This document shows positions 1 through 13,140 of a stretch of DNA of 64,000 bases, piece by piece (positions within the stretch are counted from its first letter, which is position 1; each line of letters opens with the position of its first letter). Origin of the DNA: an uncultured Pseudomonas sp. (GTDB lineage: Bacteria; Pseudomonadota; Gammaproteobacteria; Pseudomonadales; Pseudomonadaceae). The stretch spans positions 17,281 to 81,280 of the forward strand of contig NZ_CAJYDW010000009.1 of the NCBI RefSeq assembly GCF_913774235.1. The letters are read 5' to 3'. Under the pieces are notes generated by a model. The model was given only the letters and a program-made list of their open reading frames with translations, made no database searches and was not told the DNA's origin. Both the position numbers and the translations under genes were made by a program.

Positions 1-120
1 CTGACGGGGCAGGCTTTCGTAGTCGTTGGCGATGGCGGCCAGCAACAGCTCGACGCTGAGGGGCGGTTCGGCGTGGGGACCGCCCGAGGGCATGTCGTCG
101 GGCAAGGTCTCGGAGGACAT
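1..120 (-). CDS. RpiR/MurR-family transcriptional regulator, N-terminal fragment (probable IolR)
   Basis: The first 40 codons of a leftward gene, with ATG at 118-120; the rest lies outside the window. The peptide begins MSSETLPDD and continues into LLAAIANDYESLP, which resembles the first helix of the N-terminal HTH_6 domain of RpiR/MurR regulators. Regulators of this family normally carry a C-terminal SIS sugar-phosphate-binding domain, not visible here. The gene is divergent from iolC, and RpiR proteins are common regulators of inositol loci in proteobacteria, so control of the adjacent iol genes is the obvious inference. Identification rests on 40 residues plus context. Confidence 0.6.
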   Translation of the reverse strand, partial: MSSETLPDDMPSGGPHAEPPLSVELLLAAIANDYESLPRQ

Positions 121-206
121 GGAGGCTTTCTCTCTTATCTGTGCTGTCGGCAAGGTAACCCATTCGCCGGATGTCGTCGAAGTGGCGGACGGGAAAGCTC
201 TGGCGG

Positions 207-232
207 CCGATTGGAAAATTAATTCTATAAAA
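207..232. promoter_or_regulatory. Putative iol operator 1 (degenerate dyad)
   Basis: The AT-rich segment reads TTGGAA-AATTAA-TTCTAT within the 227-bp divergent region between the regulator and iolC. It shares the TTGGAA-N6-TTC core with two much more symmetrical sites at 9679-9704 and 11162-11187, which makes it a candidate binding site for the divergent RpiR-type regulator. The right half is poor (TTCTA instead of TTCCAA). The stretch downstream (230-260) is also unusually A/T rich for this genome. Confidence 0.45.
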
Positions 233-347
233 TTCTATTTGAAAAAAATATTGATTTTTGTGTTTTCGCGTTCTAGCCTGGGTTCATTCCGAACAAGCTC
301 GATCCTGATGCAGCGATCGCGGCGATAACAATAAGCAGGAGCCACCC

Positions 348-2285
348 ATGGGTGACCAATTCTTCGCCAGCGGGCGCCCGTTGGACGTGATTTGCCTCGG
401 ACGCCTGGGCGTCGATCTCTATGCCCAGCAGATCGGTGCGCCGCTGGAGGAGGTCGCCAGCTTCGCCAAGTATCTGGGTGGGTCCTCCGCCAACATCGCC
501 TTCGGCACCGCCCGGCTGGGGCTGAAGTCGGCGATGCTGACCCGGGTCGGCGACGATCACATGGGACGTTTCCTGACCCAGCAGCTGGCGAGCGAGGGCT
601 GCGACACCCGCGGCATCACCGTGGATCGCGAGCGACTGACCGCCATGGTGCTGCTGGGGATCAAGGATCGCGAGACCTTCCCCCTGGTGTTCTATCGCGA
701 AAATTGCGCCGACATGGCGCTGTCCGCGGACGACATCGACGAAGCCTTCATCGCCAGCGCCAAGGCGCTCTTGATCACCGGCACCCACTTCTCCACCGAC
801 GGCGTGTTCCAGGCCAGTAGTCGGGCGCTGGACTATGCCGAGCGCCACGGCGTGAAGCGGGTGCTGGACATCGATTACCGCCCGGTGCTCTGGGGGCTGA
901 CCGGCAAGGCCGATGGCGAGACCCGCTTCATCGCCAGCGCCGAGGTCAGCGCCCACGTGCAGCGCATCCTGCCGCGCTTCGACCTGGTGGTGGGCACCGA
1001 AGAGGAATTCCAGATCGCCGGCGGCAGCGAGGATCTGCTCAGCGCCTTGCGCCGGGTGCGCGAGGTGACCGCGGCGACCCTGGTGGTCAAGCTCGGTGCC
1101 CAGGGCTGCACGGTGATCCACGGCGCCATTCCGGCCCGGCTGGAAGACGGCGAGATCCATCGTGGCATCCGCGTCGAGGTGCTCAATGTGCTGGGCGCCG
1201 GCGATGCCTTCATGTCCGGCTTCCTGCGCGGCTGGCTCACTGGCGGCGACGATGCCGAGTGCTGCCGCCTGGCCAATGCCTGCGGTGGCCTGGTGGTGTC
1301 GCGCCACGCCTGCGCCCCGGCCATGCCGACCCTGGCGGAGCTGGACTATCTGCACAACAGCCCGGTGCCCATCACCCGGCCGGACCTCGATCCCGTGCTC
1401 AATCGGCTGCATCGAGTCAGTGTTCGGCGCCGCGAGTGGCAACAGCTGTTCATCTTCGCCTTCGACCATCGCTATCAGCTGGTGGAGTGTGCCCAGCAGG
1501 TGGGCGCCGATCCGGCGCGGATTCCGGCGCTCAAGCAGTTGTTCGTCCAGGCCATCGAGCAGGTCGAACAGGATCTGGCGCGGCAGGGCGTGGCGGCCAA
1601 TGTCGGGCTGCTGGCCGACGAGCGCTTCGGCCAGGATGCGCTGAACGCCGCCACCGGCCGTGGCTGGTGGGTGGCGCGGCCGGTGGAGCTGCAGAACTCG
1701 CGGCCGCTGGCCTTCGAACACGGTCGCTCGGTGGGCAGTAATCTGCTGAGCTGGCCGGGCGAGCAGATCATCAAGTGCCTGGTGCAATTCCACCCTGACG
1801 ACGAGCCGCTGCTGCGCCTGGAGCAGGAAGCCCAGCTCAAGGGGCTGTACCAGGCGGCCCAGGCCAGTGGTCATGAATTGCTGCTGGAGGTCATCCCGCC
1901 GAAGCAGCACGCCTCGACCCGGCCCGATGTGCTCTATCGCGCCATCAAGCGCCTGTACAACCTGGGGATCTATCCCGAGTGGTGGAAGATCGAGGCGCAG
2001 CCGACGGCGGTCTGGCAGCAGCTCGACGAATTGATCGCCGAACGCGACCCCCATTGCCAGGGCGTGGTGCTGCTGGGGCTGAACGCTCCGGCGGAAGAGC
2101 TGGCCGAGGGGTTCCGCCAGGCCCGGGGCAGTTCGACCTGCCGTGGCTTCGCCGTGGGCCGGACCATCTTCGGCCAGCCGAGCCGGGCCTGGCTGGCCGG
2201 CGAGATCGACGACGCCGGGTTGATCGCGCAGATCCGCGGCAACTTCGAATTCCTGATCCAGGCCTGGCGCGACGCCCGCGCCTGA
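348..2285 (+). CDS. iolC: Bifunctional 5-dehydro-2-deoxygluconokinase / DUF2090 aldolase-like protein IolC
   Basis: 645 aa. Residues 1 to about 330 form a PfkB/ribokinase fold: the N-terminal substrate motif GGSSANIAFG is near 45-55, and the C-terminal signature NVLGAGDAF carries the expected catalytic Asp286. Residues from about 345 to 640 form a DUF2090 domain beginning FIFAFDHRYQL, which in proteobacterial IolC proteins is fused to the kinase and is usually annotated as 5-dehydro-2-deoxyphosphogluconate aldolase. The kinase phosphorylates 5-dehydro-2-deoxy-D-gluconate in cytosolic inositol breakdown. No separate iolJ aldolase is present in the cluster, which fits the fusion supplying that step. 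The ATG at 348 follows a good AGGAG site and begins the iol operon. Confidence 0.95.
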   Translation: MGDQFFASGRPLDVICLGRLGVDLYAQQIGAPLEEVASFAKYLGGSSANIAFGTARLGLKSAMLTRVGDDHMGRFLTQQLASEGCDTRGITVDRERLTAMVLLGIKDRETFPLVFYRENCADMALSADDIDEAFIASAKALLITGTHFSTDGVFQASSRALDYAERHGVKRVLDIDYRPVLWGLTGKADGETRFIASAEVSAHVQRILPRFDLVVGTEEEFQIAGGSEDLLSALRRVREVTAATLVVKLGAQGCTVIHGAIPARLEDGEIHRGIRVEVLNVLGAGDAFMSGFLRGWLTGGDDAECCRLANACGGLVVSRHACAPAMPTLAELDYLHNSPVPITRPDLDPVLNRLHRVSVRRREWQQLFIFAFDHRYQLVECAQQVGADPARIPALKQLFVQAIEQVEQDLARQGVAANVGLLADERFGQDALNAATGRGWWVARPVELQNSRPLAFEHGRSVGSNLLSWPGEQIIKCLVQFHPDDEPLLRLEQEAQLKGLYQAAQASGHELLLEVIPPKQHASTRPDVLYRAIKRLYNLGIYPEWWKIEAQPTAVWQQLDELIAERDPHCQGVVLLGLNAPAEELAEGFRQARGSSTCRGFAVGRTIFGQPSRAWLAGEIDDAGLIAQIRGNFEFLIQAWRDARA

Positions 2286-2310
2286 TCGCCATCCGACGAG
2301 CAAGGCTGAC

Positions 2311-3213
2311 ATGACCGCACAACAACAAAGACTCAAGATCGGCATCAATCCCATCTCCTGGGCCAACGATGACCTGCCGGCCCTGGGTGGCGACACTCCG
2401 CTGGAAACCATCCTGCGTGAGGGCAAGGAGATCGGCTTCCAGGGCTTCGAACTGGGCGGCAAGTTTCCCAGCGAGCCGAAGGCGCTGGGCCAGGTGCTCG
2501 GCCAGCATGGCCTGGAGCTGGTCTCCGGTTGGTATTCCAGTGGCCTGGCGCACCGTGACGTCGAGGCCGAGATAGAGGCGATCCGTCCGCACTGCCGGCT
2601 GCTGGCCGAGAACGGTGCCAAGGTGCTGGTCTATGGCGAGGTGGCCGGCTCCATCCAGGGCCAGCGCGTGCCCCTGATCGAACGGCCGCGCTTCCACAGC
2701 GACGCCGCCTGGCAGGCCTACGCCGAGAAGCTCGACCGTCTGGCCGCCTTCACCCTGAGCCAGGGCCTGCGCCTGGCCTACCACCACCACATGGGTGCCT
2801 ATGTGGAGTCGCCCGAGGACATCGCCCAGCTGATGGCGCTGACCTCCAAGGATGTCGGCCTGCTGTTCGACGCCGGCCACTGCTACATGGGGGGTGGCGA
2901 GCCGCTGAGCGTGCTGCAGCAGCATCTCGACCGGGTCTGCCACGTGCACTTCAAGGACGTGCGCAAGCCCGTGGTGCAACTGGCGCGCAACAATCAGTGG
3001 AGCTTTCCGGATTGCATCCTCAACGGCACCTTCACCGTGCCGGGCGATGGCGATATCGATTTCTCGGCGCTGCTCAAGGTGCTGGTGGCCGGCGGCTACC
3101 AGGGCTGGCTGGTGGTGGAGGCCGAGCAGGACCCGGCCGTGGCGCCGGCCTACGAATACGCCAAGAAGGGCTATGACCATCTGCGCCAGCTGGTGGCGCA
3201 GGCAACCGCCTGA
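2311..3213 (+). CDS. iolE: Myo-inosose-2 dehydratase
   Basis: 300 aa TIM-barrel protein of the xylose-isomerase-like superfamily, the usual size for IolE. The opening GINPISWANDDLP is characteristic. Metal and substrate residues typical of the fold are visible: YHHHMG near 156-161, LLFDAGHCY near 184-192, HVHFKDVR near 211-218 and VVEAEQDP near 267-274. It dehydrates 2-keto-myo-inositol (scyllo-inosose) to the diketone that IolD hydrolyses. It lies 25 bp after iolC in the same operon. Confidence 0.95.
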   Translation: MTAQQQRLKIGINPISWANDDLPALGGDTPLETILREGKEIGFQGFELGGKFPSEPKALGQVLGQHGLELVSGWYSSGLAHRDVEAEIEAIRPHCRLLAENGAKVLVYGEVAGSIQGQRVPLIERPRFHSDAAWQAYAEKLDRLAAFTLSQGLRLAYHHHMGAYVESPEDIAQLMALTSKDVGLLFDAGHCYMGGGEPLSVLQQHLDRVCHVHFKDVRKPVVQLARNNQWSFPDCILNGTFTVPGDGDIDFSALLKVLVAGGYQGWLVVEAEQDPAVAPAYEYAKKGYDHLRQLVAQATA

Positions 3214-3224
3214 GGAGACCCGCG

Positions 3225-4040
3225 ATGAATCTGCTCGTCAAAGCTGACAAGACCTCCCGCGACCTCGTCAGGGTACCGGCCGGTGCCCTGAAGTACGTCG
3301 GCTTCGCGGCCCATCGCCTGCAGGCGGGTGAATCCCTGCCGGTGGTGGCGGGTGATCTGGAAGTCTGCATCGTGCTGCTCAGCGGCGGCGCCAGTATCGA
3401 AGGCGGGCATCCGCAACTGGGCGACTTCGCCTGGCGGGGGCTGGCCGGTCGCCAGAGCGTCTTCGAAGACGTCTCGCCCTATGCCGCCTACCTGCCGCCC
3501 GGCAGTGAGGCGCGGGTGACCGCCGACAGCACCGCCGAAATCGCCATCTGTACCTCGCCGGGCAATCCGGTGGTGGCAGACCGGCTGCCACCGCGGCTGA
3601 TCGAGCCGGCCAACATGGCGCGCTCCACCCGCGGCAAGGGCGCCAATACCCGCTATGTCTGCGACATCCTGCCGGACACGGCGGCGGCCCATTCGCTGCT
3701 GGTGGTGGAGGTGCGTACCCCGTCCGGGCATTCCTCCAGCTATCCCCCCCATCGCCATGACCGCGACAACCTGCCGGAGGAGAGTCTGCTGGAGGAGTCC
3801 TACTACCACCGCATCGATCCGGGCCAGGGCTTCGTCTTCCAGCGCGTCTACACCGACGAGCGCGACCTGGACCAGGCCATGGCGGTGGAAGACCACGACG
3901 TGGTGCTGGTGCCACGCGGCTATCACCCGGTCAGCGTGCCCTATGGCTACGAGTCCTATTACCTCAACGTGATGGCCGGGCCCAAGCGCATCTGGAAATT
4001 CCACAACGATCCGCAGCACGAGTGGCTGCTGACCCGGTAA
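3225..4040 (+). CDS. iolB: 5-deoxy-glucuronate isomerase
   Basis: 271 aa, normal IolB length, two cupin-like halves. The segment SSYPPHRHDRDNLPEES (near 172-188) holds the clustered His residues expected of the metal site, followed by EESYYHRIDPGQGF and a second block HDVVLVPRGYHPVS. The enzyme converts 5-deoxy-D-glucuronate to 5-dehydro-2-deoxy-D-gluconate, the IolC substrate. It starts 11 bp after iolE with GAGGAGACC just upstream. Confidence 0.94.
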   Translation: MNLLVKADKTSRDLVRVPAGALKYVGFAAHRLQAGESLPVVAGDLEVCIVLLSGGASIEGGHPQLGDFAWRGLAGRQSVFEDVSPYAAYLPPGSEARVTADSTAEIAICTSPGNPVVADRLPPRLIEPANMARSTRGKGANTRYVCDILPDTAAAHSLLVVEVRTPSGHSSSYPPHRHDRDNLPEESLLEESYYHRIDPGQGFVFQRVYTDERDLDQAMAVEDHDVVLVPRGYHPVSVPYGYESYYLNVMAGPKRIWKFHNDPQHEWLLTR

Positions 4041-4091
4041 CCCCTTTCGCCTTCGCCATGGCGGCGACCCCAGGACACGAGGATTCAGGAC

Positions 4092-5591
<1,500 letters not shown>

Positions 5592-5621
5592 GGCCTTCCC
5601 TCTGCCGGAGTAGTCCCTGCC

Positions 5622-6458
5622 ATGAGTCGACCCCTGCGTTTCGCCCTCAACCGCATGGTGGCGCCGTCCCTCACGTTGCCAGCCTTCCTCCAACTGACCC
5701 GGCAGTTGGGCTGCGACGCCGTGGAGATCCGCAACGATCTCCCCGGCGTCGAGTTGGAGGATGGCACCCCGGCGACCGAGGTGCGGGCGCTGTGCCAGGC
5801 CGCGGGTCTGCGCATCCTGTCGATCAATGCGCTCTATCCCTTCGACGTCTGGAACGACGAACGCCGCGCCCAGGCGCTGCGGTTGGCCGCCTATGCCCGG
5901 GACTGCGGCGCCGAGGGACTGGTGCTCTGCCCGCTCAACGATAGTGGTGACCACCGCGACGCGGCCCAGCGCGCCCGGGAGCTGCGCACCGCCCTGAGCG
6001 AGTTGGCGCCGATCCTTCGCGACCACGGCGTGCTGGGCTTCGTCGAGCCGCTGGGTTTTCCGGAGAGCGCATTGCGCTTCAAGCGCCAGGCGGTGGAGGC
6101 CATCCGCGCCATTGGCGGACTGGATGTCTTCCGCCTGGTACACGATACCTTCCATCACCACCTGGCCGGCGAGACCGAGTACTTCGCCGAACTGACCGGA
6201 CTGGTGCATATTTCCGGGGTAGCCGCCGAGGTGCCGGTGGAGCAGTTGCGCGATGCCCATCGGGTGCTGGTCGAGGCGGTCGATCGCCTGGGCAATGCGG
6301 CCCAGCTCGAGCGCCTGCTGGAGGATGGCTATCGTGGTGCGCTGTCTTTCGAACCCTTCGCCGCCAGTGTCCAGGCGCTACCTGATGTCGCGCCGGCGCT
6401 GGCGCAGAGCATGCGCCTGTTGCAGGAGCGGCTAAGCTGCACCGCGGCGTCGGCGTGA
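5622..6458 (+). CDS. iolI: Inosose isomerase-like TIM-barrel protein (IolI)
   Basis: 278 aa, the same length as Bacillus subtilis IolI. The probable metal ligands line up with those known for that enzyme: Glu142 (FVEPLGF), Asp175 (HDTFHHHLAG), His196 (VHISG) and Glu244 (SFEPF). IolI interconverts 2-keto-myo-inositol and 1-keto-D-chiro-inositol, which would let the pathway accept D-chiro-inositol. It sits between iolA and iolD with about 30-40 bp on each side. IolH is the main alternative label for TIM-barrel proteins in iol clusters, but the ligand pattern favours IolI. Confidence 0.8.
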   Translation: MSRPLRFALNRMVAPSLTLPAFLQLTRQLGCDAVEIRNDLPGVELEDGTPATEVRALCQAAGLRILSINALYPFDVWNDERRAQALRLAAYARDCGAEGLVLCPLNDSGDHRDAAQRARELRTALSELAPILRDHGVLGFVEPLGFPESALRFKRQAVEAIRAIGGLDVFRLVHDTFHHHLAGETEYFAELTGLVHISGVAAEVPVEQLRDAHRVLVEAVDRLGNAAQLERLLEDGYRGALSFEPFAASVQALPDVAPALAQSMRLLQERLSCTAASA

Positions 6459-6497
6459 TCGGCCAGTCCGCGACTCCCATAACAACAAGGTGAATCC

Positions 6498-9489
<2,992 letters not shown>

Positions 9490-9678
9490 GCGCGGTCCGA
9501 CGCTAGGGTGCAAGCAGCCTCGGCCGGGTGCTTTCGTGACCGGGCCGCGGTTTCCGTCATGTCCGCCGTTAGCCCGCTGGAGGACTGGTAGAAAGTCCGC
9601 GCCAATGGCGAGTGGCAGTGCTCTGGCGAGGGTTTTCATCCCGCACTGAAGATTTCTGTATATTTTTTCTATAGCGTT

Positions 9679-9704
9679 TGTATTGGAAATAAAATTCCAA
9701 TACA
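9679..9704. promoter_or_regulatory. Putative iol operator 2 (perfect inverted repeat)
   Basis: A perfect dyad, TGTATTGGAA - ATAAAA - TTCCAATACA: 10-bp arms with a 6-bp AT spacer. It lies in the 300-bp gap between iolG and the transporter genes, about 85 bp before the first small ORF. The same TTGGAA-N6-TTCCAA core recurs at 11162-11187, and a degenerate version lies upstream of iolC. The remainder of the gap (9490-9675) shows no further gene or clear terminator. Confidence 0.7.
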
Positions 9705-9789
9705 GTGATTTCAGGTAGCTGCACGACCACGACCTTGTGTCTCCAGGCCAAGGCGTAAACCAACAAGAACAAGATCAGGTGCCGTCCCC

Positions 9790-9954
9790 ATGAAGACTTC
9801 CAGCTCTCCTTCGGTTAGCTACACCTCCGCGTCCGAACTCGCTCCGCCACTGCCGGCCATCCTGGCCTGGCTGCTCCGGCTGTGCAGTCACGAACAGTCG
9901 GGCGCCGTGATCGGCGCCATGCCTGGCGCGCCTGTCCTCTACCGACTCAAGTGA
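9790..9954 (+). CDS. Small hypothetical protein (54 aa) upstream of the inositol-type binding protein
   Basis: The ATG at 9790 opens a 54-codon frame ending TGA at 9952-9954. The peptide begins MKTSSSPSV and has a short hydrophobic middle (PAILAWLLRL) followed by CSHEQSG. AGGTG lies about 11 bp upstream, a weak ribosome-binding site. It lies between the operator at 9679-9704 and the binding-protein gene, so it would be the first translated frame of that transcript. No family is recognised. It may be a leader peptide, a small membrane-associated protein, or not coding. Confidence 0.4.
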   Translation: MKTSSSPSVSYTSASELAPPLPAILAWLLRLCSHEQSGAVIGAMPGAPVLYRLK

Positions 9955-9990
9955 CGCGCGCCTGAGTCGATCGCGAGCTCACCCTACAAG

Positions 9991-10014
9991 GCGCCGACCC
10001 GGGTAGGTCGGTGC
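9991..10014 (+). other. Hairpin in the leader of the binding-protein gene
   Basis: GCGCCGACC - CGGGTA - GGTCGGTGC forms a 9-bp stem with one G-T type mismatch between the 54-aa ORF and the binding-protein start. It has no T run, so it is not an obvious terminator. It could be an mRNA-processing or attenuation element coupled to the small ORF, or chance. Confidence 0.3.
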
Positions 10015-10086
10015 GTGCCCAGGTGTGCCTCGCGTCGGCGCAGCGCTGTTGCCTTGCCATCCCGCCTACCGAACGGAGTTTCGTCC

Positions 10087-11016
10087 ATGTCCCGTACACC
10101 TCGCCTCGCCGCTCTCGCCGTCTCTCTGCTGCTGGCCAGCACCTCCGTGCTGGCCGATCTGAAGATCGGCGTGAGCATGCCCACCTTCGACGATAACTAC
10201 CTGACCTACCTGCGCGAAAACATGAGCAAGAAAGCCAAGCAGGATGGGATTTCGCTGCAGTTCGAAGATGCCCGCAACGATGTGGTCAAGCAGCTGAACC
10301 AGGTGCAGAGCTTCATCAGCCAGAAGGTCGATGCGGTGATCGTCAATCCGGTGGATACCGCGGCCACGCGCAATCTGATCGAGTCGGCGACCAAGGCCGG
10401 CATTCCCCTGGTGTTCGTCAACCGCAAGCCGAACGATCCCAAGTTGCCCGCCGGGGTGGTCACTGTGACCTCCAACGACCTGGAGGCCGGGCATCTGCAG
10501 GCGCAGTACATCGCCGACAAGCTGGGCGGCAAGGGTCAGGTGGCGATCCTGCTGGGTGAGCTATCGAACAATTCGACCCAGGTACGGACGGCCGGCTTCA
10601 AGGAAATCCTGGCCAAGTATCCCGGGATCAAGATCGTCGAGGAGCAAACCGGCATGTGGTTGCGTGACAAGGGCATGGACCTGACCAGCAACTGGCTGCT
10701 GGCGGGCAAGGAGATCGATGCCATCCTGTCGAACAACGATGAAATGGCCATCGGCGCGGCCATGGCGCTCAAGCAGGCCGGCAAGCAGGGCGTGTTGGTC
10801 GGCGGTGTGGACGGCACCCCCGATGCCCTGGCGGCCATCAAACGCGGCCTGATGAGCGTCTCGGTGTACCAGGATGCGCGCGGCCAGGCCGAGGGCGCCC
10901 TCAGCGCGGCGGAAAAGATGGCCAAGAAGGAAAACGTGGAACAGAACGTGACCATTCCCTACCAGCTCATCACCCCGGAGAACGTGGCCGAGTTCCAGGC
11001 CAAGCTCAAGCAGTAG
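10087..11016 (+). CDS. Sugar (probably inositol) ABC transporter periplasmic binding protein
   Basis: 309 aa with a signal peptide (MSRTPRLAALAVSLLLAS, cleavage likely after SVLA) and a ribose/galactose-type periplasmic binding protein fold (Peripla_BP_4). Recognisable segments are DLKIGVSMPTFDDNYL, VDAVIVNPVDTAAT and GVDGTPDALAAIK. The ATG at 10087 is chosen because the signal peptide starts there; the open frame runs about 24 codons further upstream. Position beside iolG and before a CUT2 ATPase/permease pair indicates inositol uptake. A strong terminator follows at 11097, so this gene can be expressed apart from the ATPase and permease. Confidence 0.88.
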   Translation: MSRTPRLAALAVSLLLASTSVLADLKIGVSMPTFDDNYLTYLRENMSKKAKQDGISLQFEDARNDVVKQLNQVQSFISQKVDAVIVNPVDTAATRNLIESATKAGIPLVFVNRKPNDPKLPAGVVTVTSNDLEAGHLQAQYIADKLGGKGQVAILLGELSNNSTQVRTAGFKEILAKYPGIKIVEEQTGMWLRDKGMDLTSNWLLAGKEIDAILSNNDEMAIGAAMALKQAGKQGVLVGGVDGTPDALAAIKRGLMSVSVYQDARGQAEGALSAAEKMAKKENVEQNVTIPYQLITPENVAEFQAKLKQ

Positions 11017-11096
11017 GGAACACTGCTGGTCGTCACGTCTGCAAAGGTGCGGGCGTGACGGCTACGGGCACCCTGAAGAGAGTGGCTCCCGCCCGT

Positions 11097-11125
11097 AAAA
11101 GGCTCCCGTGAGGGAGCCTTTTTTA
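11097..11125 (+). terminator. Rho-independent terminator after the binding-protein gene
   Basis: AAAAGGCTCCC - GTGA - GGGAGCC followed by TTTTTT: a GC-rich stem with tetraloop and T tract, 80 bp after the binding-protein stop codon. It separates the abundant periplasmic component from the membrane components. Confidence 0.9.
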
Positions 11126-11161
11126 TTGCTTGCCGTTAGTACAATAATTTCCAAAAATCTG

Positions 11162-11187
11162 TTGACTGGAAAATAAATTCCAATCAA
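11162..11187. promoter_or_regulatory. Putative iol operator 3 (near-perfect inverted repeat)
   Basis: TTGACTGGAA - AATAAA - TTCCAATCAA: 10-bp arms with a single mismatch and the same 6-bp AT spacer as the site at 9679-9704. It lies between the terminator at 11097-11125 and the second small ORF, suggesting an independently regulated promoter for the ATPase/permease genes. The embedded TTGACT could double as a -35 element. Confidence 0.7.
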
Positions 11188-11259
11188 AGTCGAGGCATTG
11201 GCTAGATCCGATGAGGCCTTCGCTCGCGCAGGCCGCCACAACAATAAGAAGGTGTGATC

Positions 11260-11478
11260 ATGTCGTCCGCTCTCCTGGCGCTCGCGCTTGTCCGCATTCC
11301 GTTCACCTGTTGCCTCGGCCTTCTGCTGACCTTCAGCGCGGTCGCCGTGGCCGCGCTGCGCCTGGGCGTCGCCGTTACCCATTGCCTCGTCGGCCTGATT
11401 CGCGCCCAGCAGCTCCAGGGCCGCAACGTCGATCCAGCCGCTACCCCCGACCACTACCCGCAGTTCCAGCGTCTATGA
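11260..11478 (+). CDS. Small hydrophobic hypothetical protein (72 aa) upstream of the ABC ATPase
   Basis: 72 aa, ATG at 11260 preceded by AAGAAGG at a good distance; an in-frame GTG two codons earlier is less likely. The first about 50 residues are strongly hydrophobic (two possible membrane segments, residues about 4-28 and 30-48, containing FTCCLGLLL and VAVAALRLGVAV), then a polar tail (RAQQLQGRNVD). It is followed 47 bp later by the ABC ATPase start. I do not recognise a family. Its location as first gene after operator 3 and its convincing ribosome-binding site argue that it is translated. Confidence 0.55.
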   Translation: MSSALLALALVRIPFTCCLGLLLTFSAVAVAALRLGVAVTHCLVGLIRAQQLQGRNVDPAATPDHYPQFQRL

Positions 11479-11525
11479 CCTAAGCCGCGGGCCGCCCGGT
11501 GGCGGGCCGCGAGGAGAGCGTGACC

Positions 11526-13079
11526 ATGCTAAGTTCTGCCACCGCCGCCGCGCCGGGCGTCCTGCCAGCCACCGCAGCGTCCAGCGAATACCTGCTCGAG
11601 ATCGTCGACGTCACCAAGGAGTTTCCTGGCGTCAAGGCGCTGTCCCATGTCCAGCTACGGGTGCGCCCCGGCACTGTGCTGGCGCTGATGGGCGAGAACG
11701 GCGCGGGCAAGTCGACGCTGATGAAGATCATCGCCGGCATCTACCAGCCGGATGCCGGCGAGGTGCGGCTGCGCGGCGTGCCGGTGCGCTTCGAGACACC
11801 GCTGCAGGCGCTGCAGTCGGGCATCGCCATGATCCACCAGGAACTCAACCTGATGCCTTTCATGACCGTCGCCGAGAATATCTGGCTGGGTCGCGAACCG
11901 CTCAATGCCCTGCACCTGGTGGACCACGGCAAGATGCGCCGCCAGACCCAGGCGCTGCTGGACCGCCTGCGCATCGCCCTGGACCCGGATGACAACGTGG
12001 GCGAGCTGTCCATCGCCGGGCGGCAGATGGTGGAGATCGCCAAGGCGGTGTCCTACGACAGCGAGGTGCTGATCATGGACGAACCGACCTCGGCGATCAC
12101 CGAGACCGAGGTGGCGCACCTGTTTTCCATCATCGCCGACCTCAAGGCCCAGGGTAAGGGCATCGTCTACATCACCCACAAGATGGACGAGGTGTTCCAG
12201 ATCGCCGACGAGGTGGCGGTGTTCCGCGATGGCCAGTACATCGGCCTGCAGCGCGCCGACACTATGAACGGCGATGGCCTGATCGCCATGATGGTAGGCC
12301 GCGAGCTGACCCAGCTGTTTCCCGAACGGACCGCGCCGCGCGACGAGGTGCTGCTGGCGGTGCGCGACCTGGCGCTGGACGGGGTGTTTTCCGGGGTCTC
12401 CTTCGATCTGCGCGCCGGCGAGGTGCTGGGGATCGCCGGGCTGATGGGCTCGGGCCGCACCAATGTCGCCGAGACCCTGTTCGGCGTGACCCCGGCCACG
12501 GCGGGCGAGATCCGCATCGACGGCCAGCCGGTGCGGATGAGCGACCCCCATGTGGCGATCCAGAAAGGCCTGGCGCTGCTCACCGAGGACCGCAAGGACA
12601 CCGGCATCTTTCCCTGCCTCTCGGTGGGGGAAAACATGGAGGTGGCGGTGCTGAACGGTTTCGCCAGTGGCGGCTTCGTGCAGCAGCAGCGCCTCGATCA
12701 GCTGTGTGAGGAGATGCGCCAGCAACTACGGGTGAAGACGCCGTCGCTGGACCAGTGCATCGCCAACCTCTCCGGCGGCAACCAGCAGAAGGCGCTCATC
12801 GCCCGCTGGCTGATGACCCGGCCGCGCATCCTCATCCTCGACGAACCCACCCGCGGCATCGACGTCGGCGCCAAGGCCGAGATCTATCGGTTGATCGCCA
12901 AGCTGGCCGCCGAGGGCCTGGCGGTGATCATGATTTCGTCCGAATTGCCCGAGGTACTGGGCATGAGCGATAGGGTGATGGTGATGCACGAAGGCACCGT
13001 CACCGGCTTTCTCGATCGCGGTGAGGCGACCCAGGAGCGGGTCATGCACCTGGCCTCGGGCAATCCCGTCCTGCACTAG
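11526..13079 (+). CDS. Sugar (probably inositol) ABC transporter ATP-binding protein, tandem ATPase
   Basis: 517 aa with two ABC cassettes, as in RbsA/MglA. The first half has Walker [10 protein letters not shown] (about 56-64), signature LSIAGRQ and Walker [10 protein letters not shown]. The second half has the degenerate P-loop GLMGSGRTN (about 305) normal for this class, signature LSGGNQQKA (about 415) and [15 protein letters not shown]. The ATG at 11526 is preferred over an in-frame GTG 27 bp upstream because GAGGAGAG sits in front of it. It powers import of the ligand bound by the upstream periplasmic protein. Confidence 0.9.
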   Translation: MLSSATAAAPGVLPATAASSEYLLEIVDVTKEFPGVKALSHVQLRVRPGTVLALMGENGAGKSTLMKIIAGIYQPDAGEVRLRGVPVRFETPLQALQSGIAMIHQELNLMPFMTVAENIWLGREPLNALHLVDHGKMRRQTQALLDRLRIALDPDDNVGELSIAGRQMVEIAKAVSYDSEVLIMDEPTSAITETEVAHLFSIIADLKAQGKGIVYITHKMDEVFQIADEVAVFRDGQYIGLQRADTMNGDGLIAMMVGRELTQLFPERTAPRDEVLLAVRDLALDGVFSGVSFDLRAGEVLGIAGLMGSGRTNVAETLFGVTPATAGEIRIDGQPVRMSDPHVAIQKGLALLTEDRKDTGIFPCLSVGENMEVAVLNGFASGGFVQQQRLDQLCEEMRQQLRVKTPSLDQCIANLSGGNQQKALIARWLMTRPRILILDEPTRGIDVGAKAEIYRLIAKLAAEGLAVIMISSELPEVLGMSDRVMVMHEGTVTGFLDRGEATQERVMHLASGNPVLH

Positions 13080-13140
13080 AACGCATCACCCGCGGCGGGC
13101 CCGTGCCCACCGCTCCCGGCATACAAAGAGGTAGAACAAG

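Noticed and set aside
121..347. Riboswitch in the iolC leader
   Set aside because: The leader is AT rich with no conserved pairing pattern that I recognise; operator-like dyads explain it better.
273..2621. 782-codon open frame antisense to iolC/iolE
   Set aside because: Low-complexity His/Gln/Gly/Ala composition and perfect antisense placement to well-supported genes; typical result of high third-position GC.
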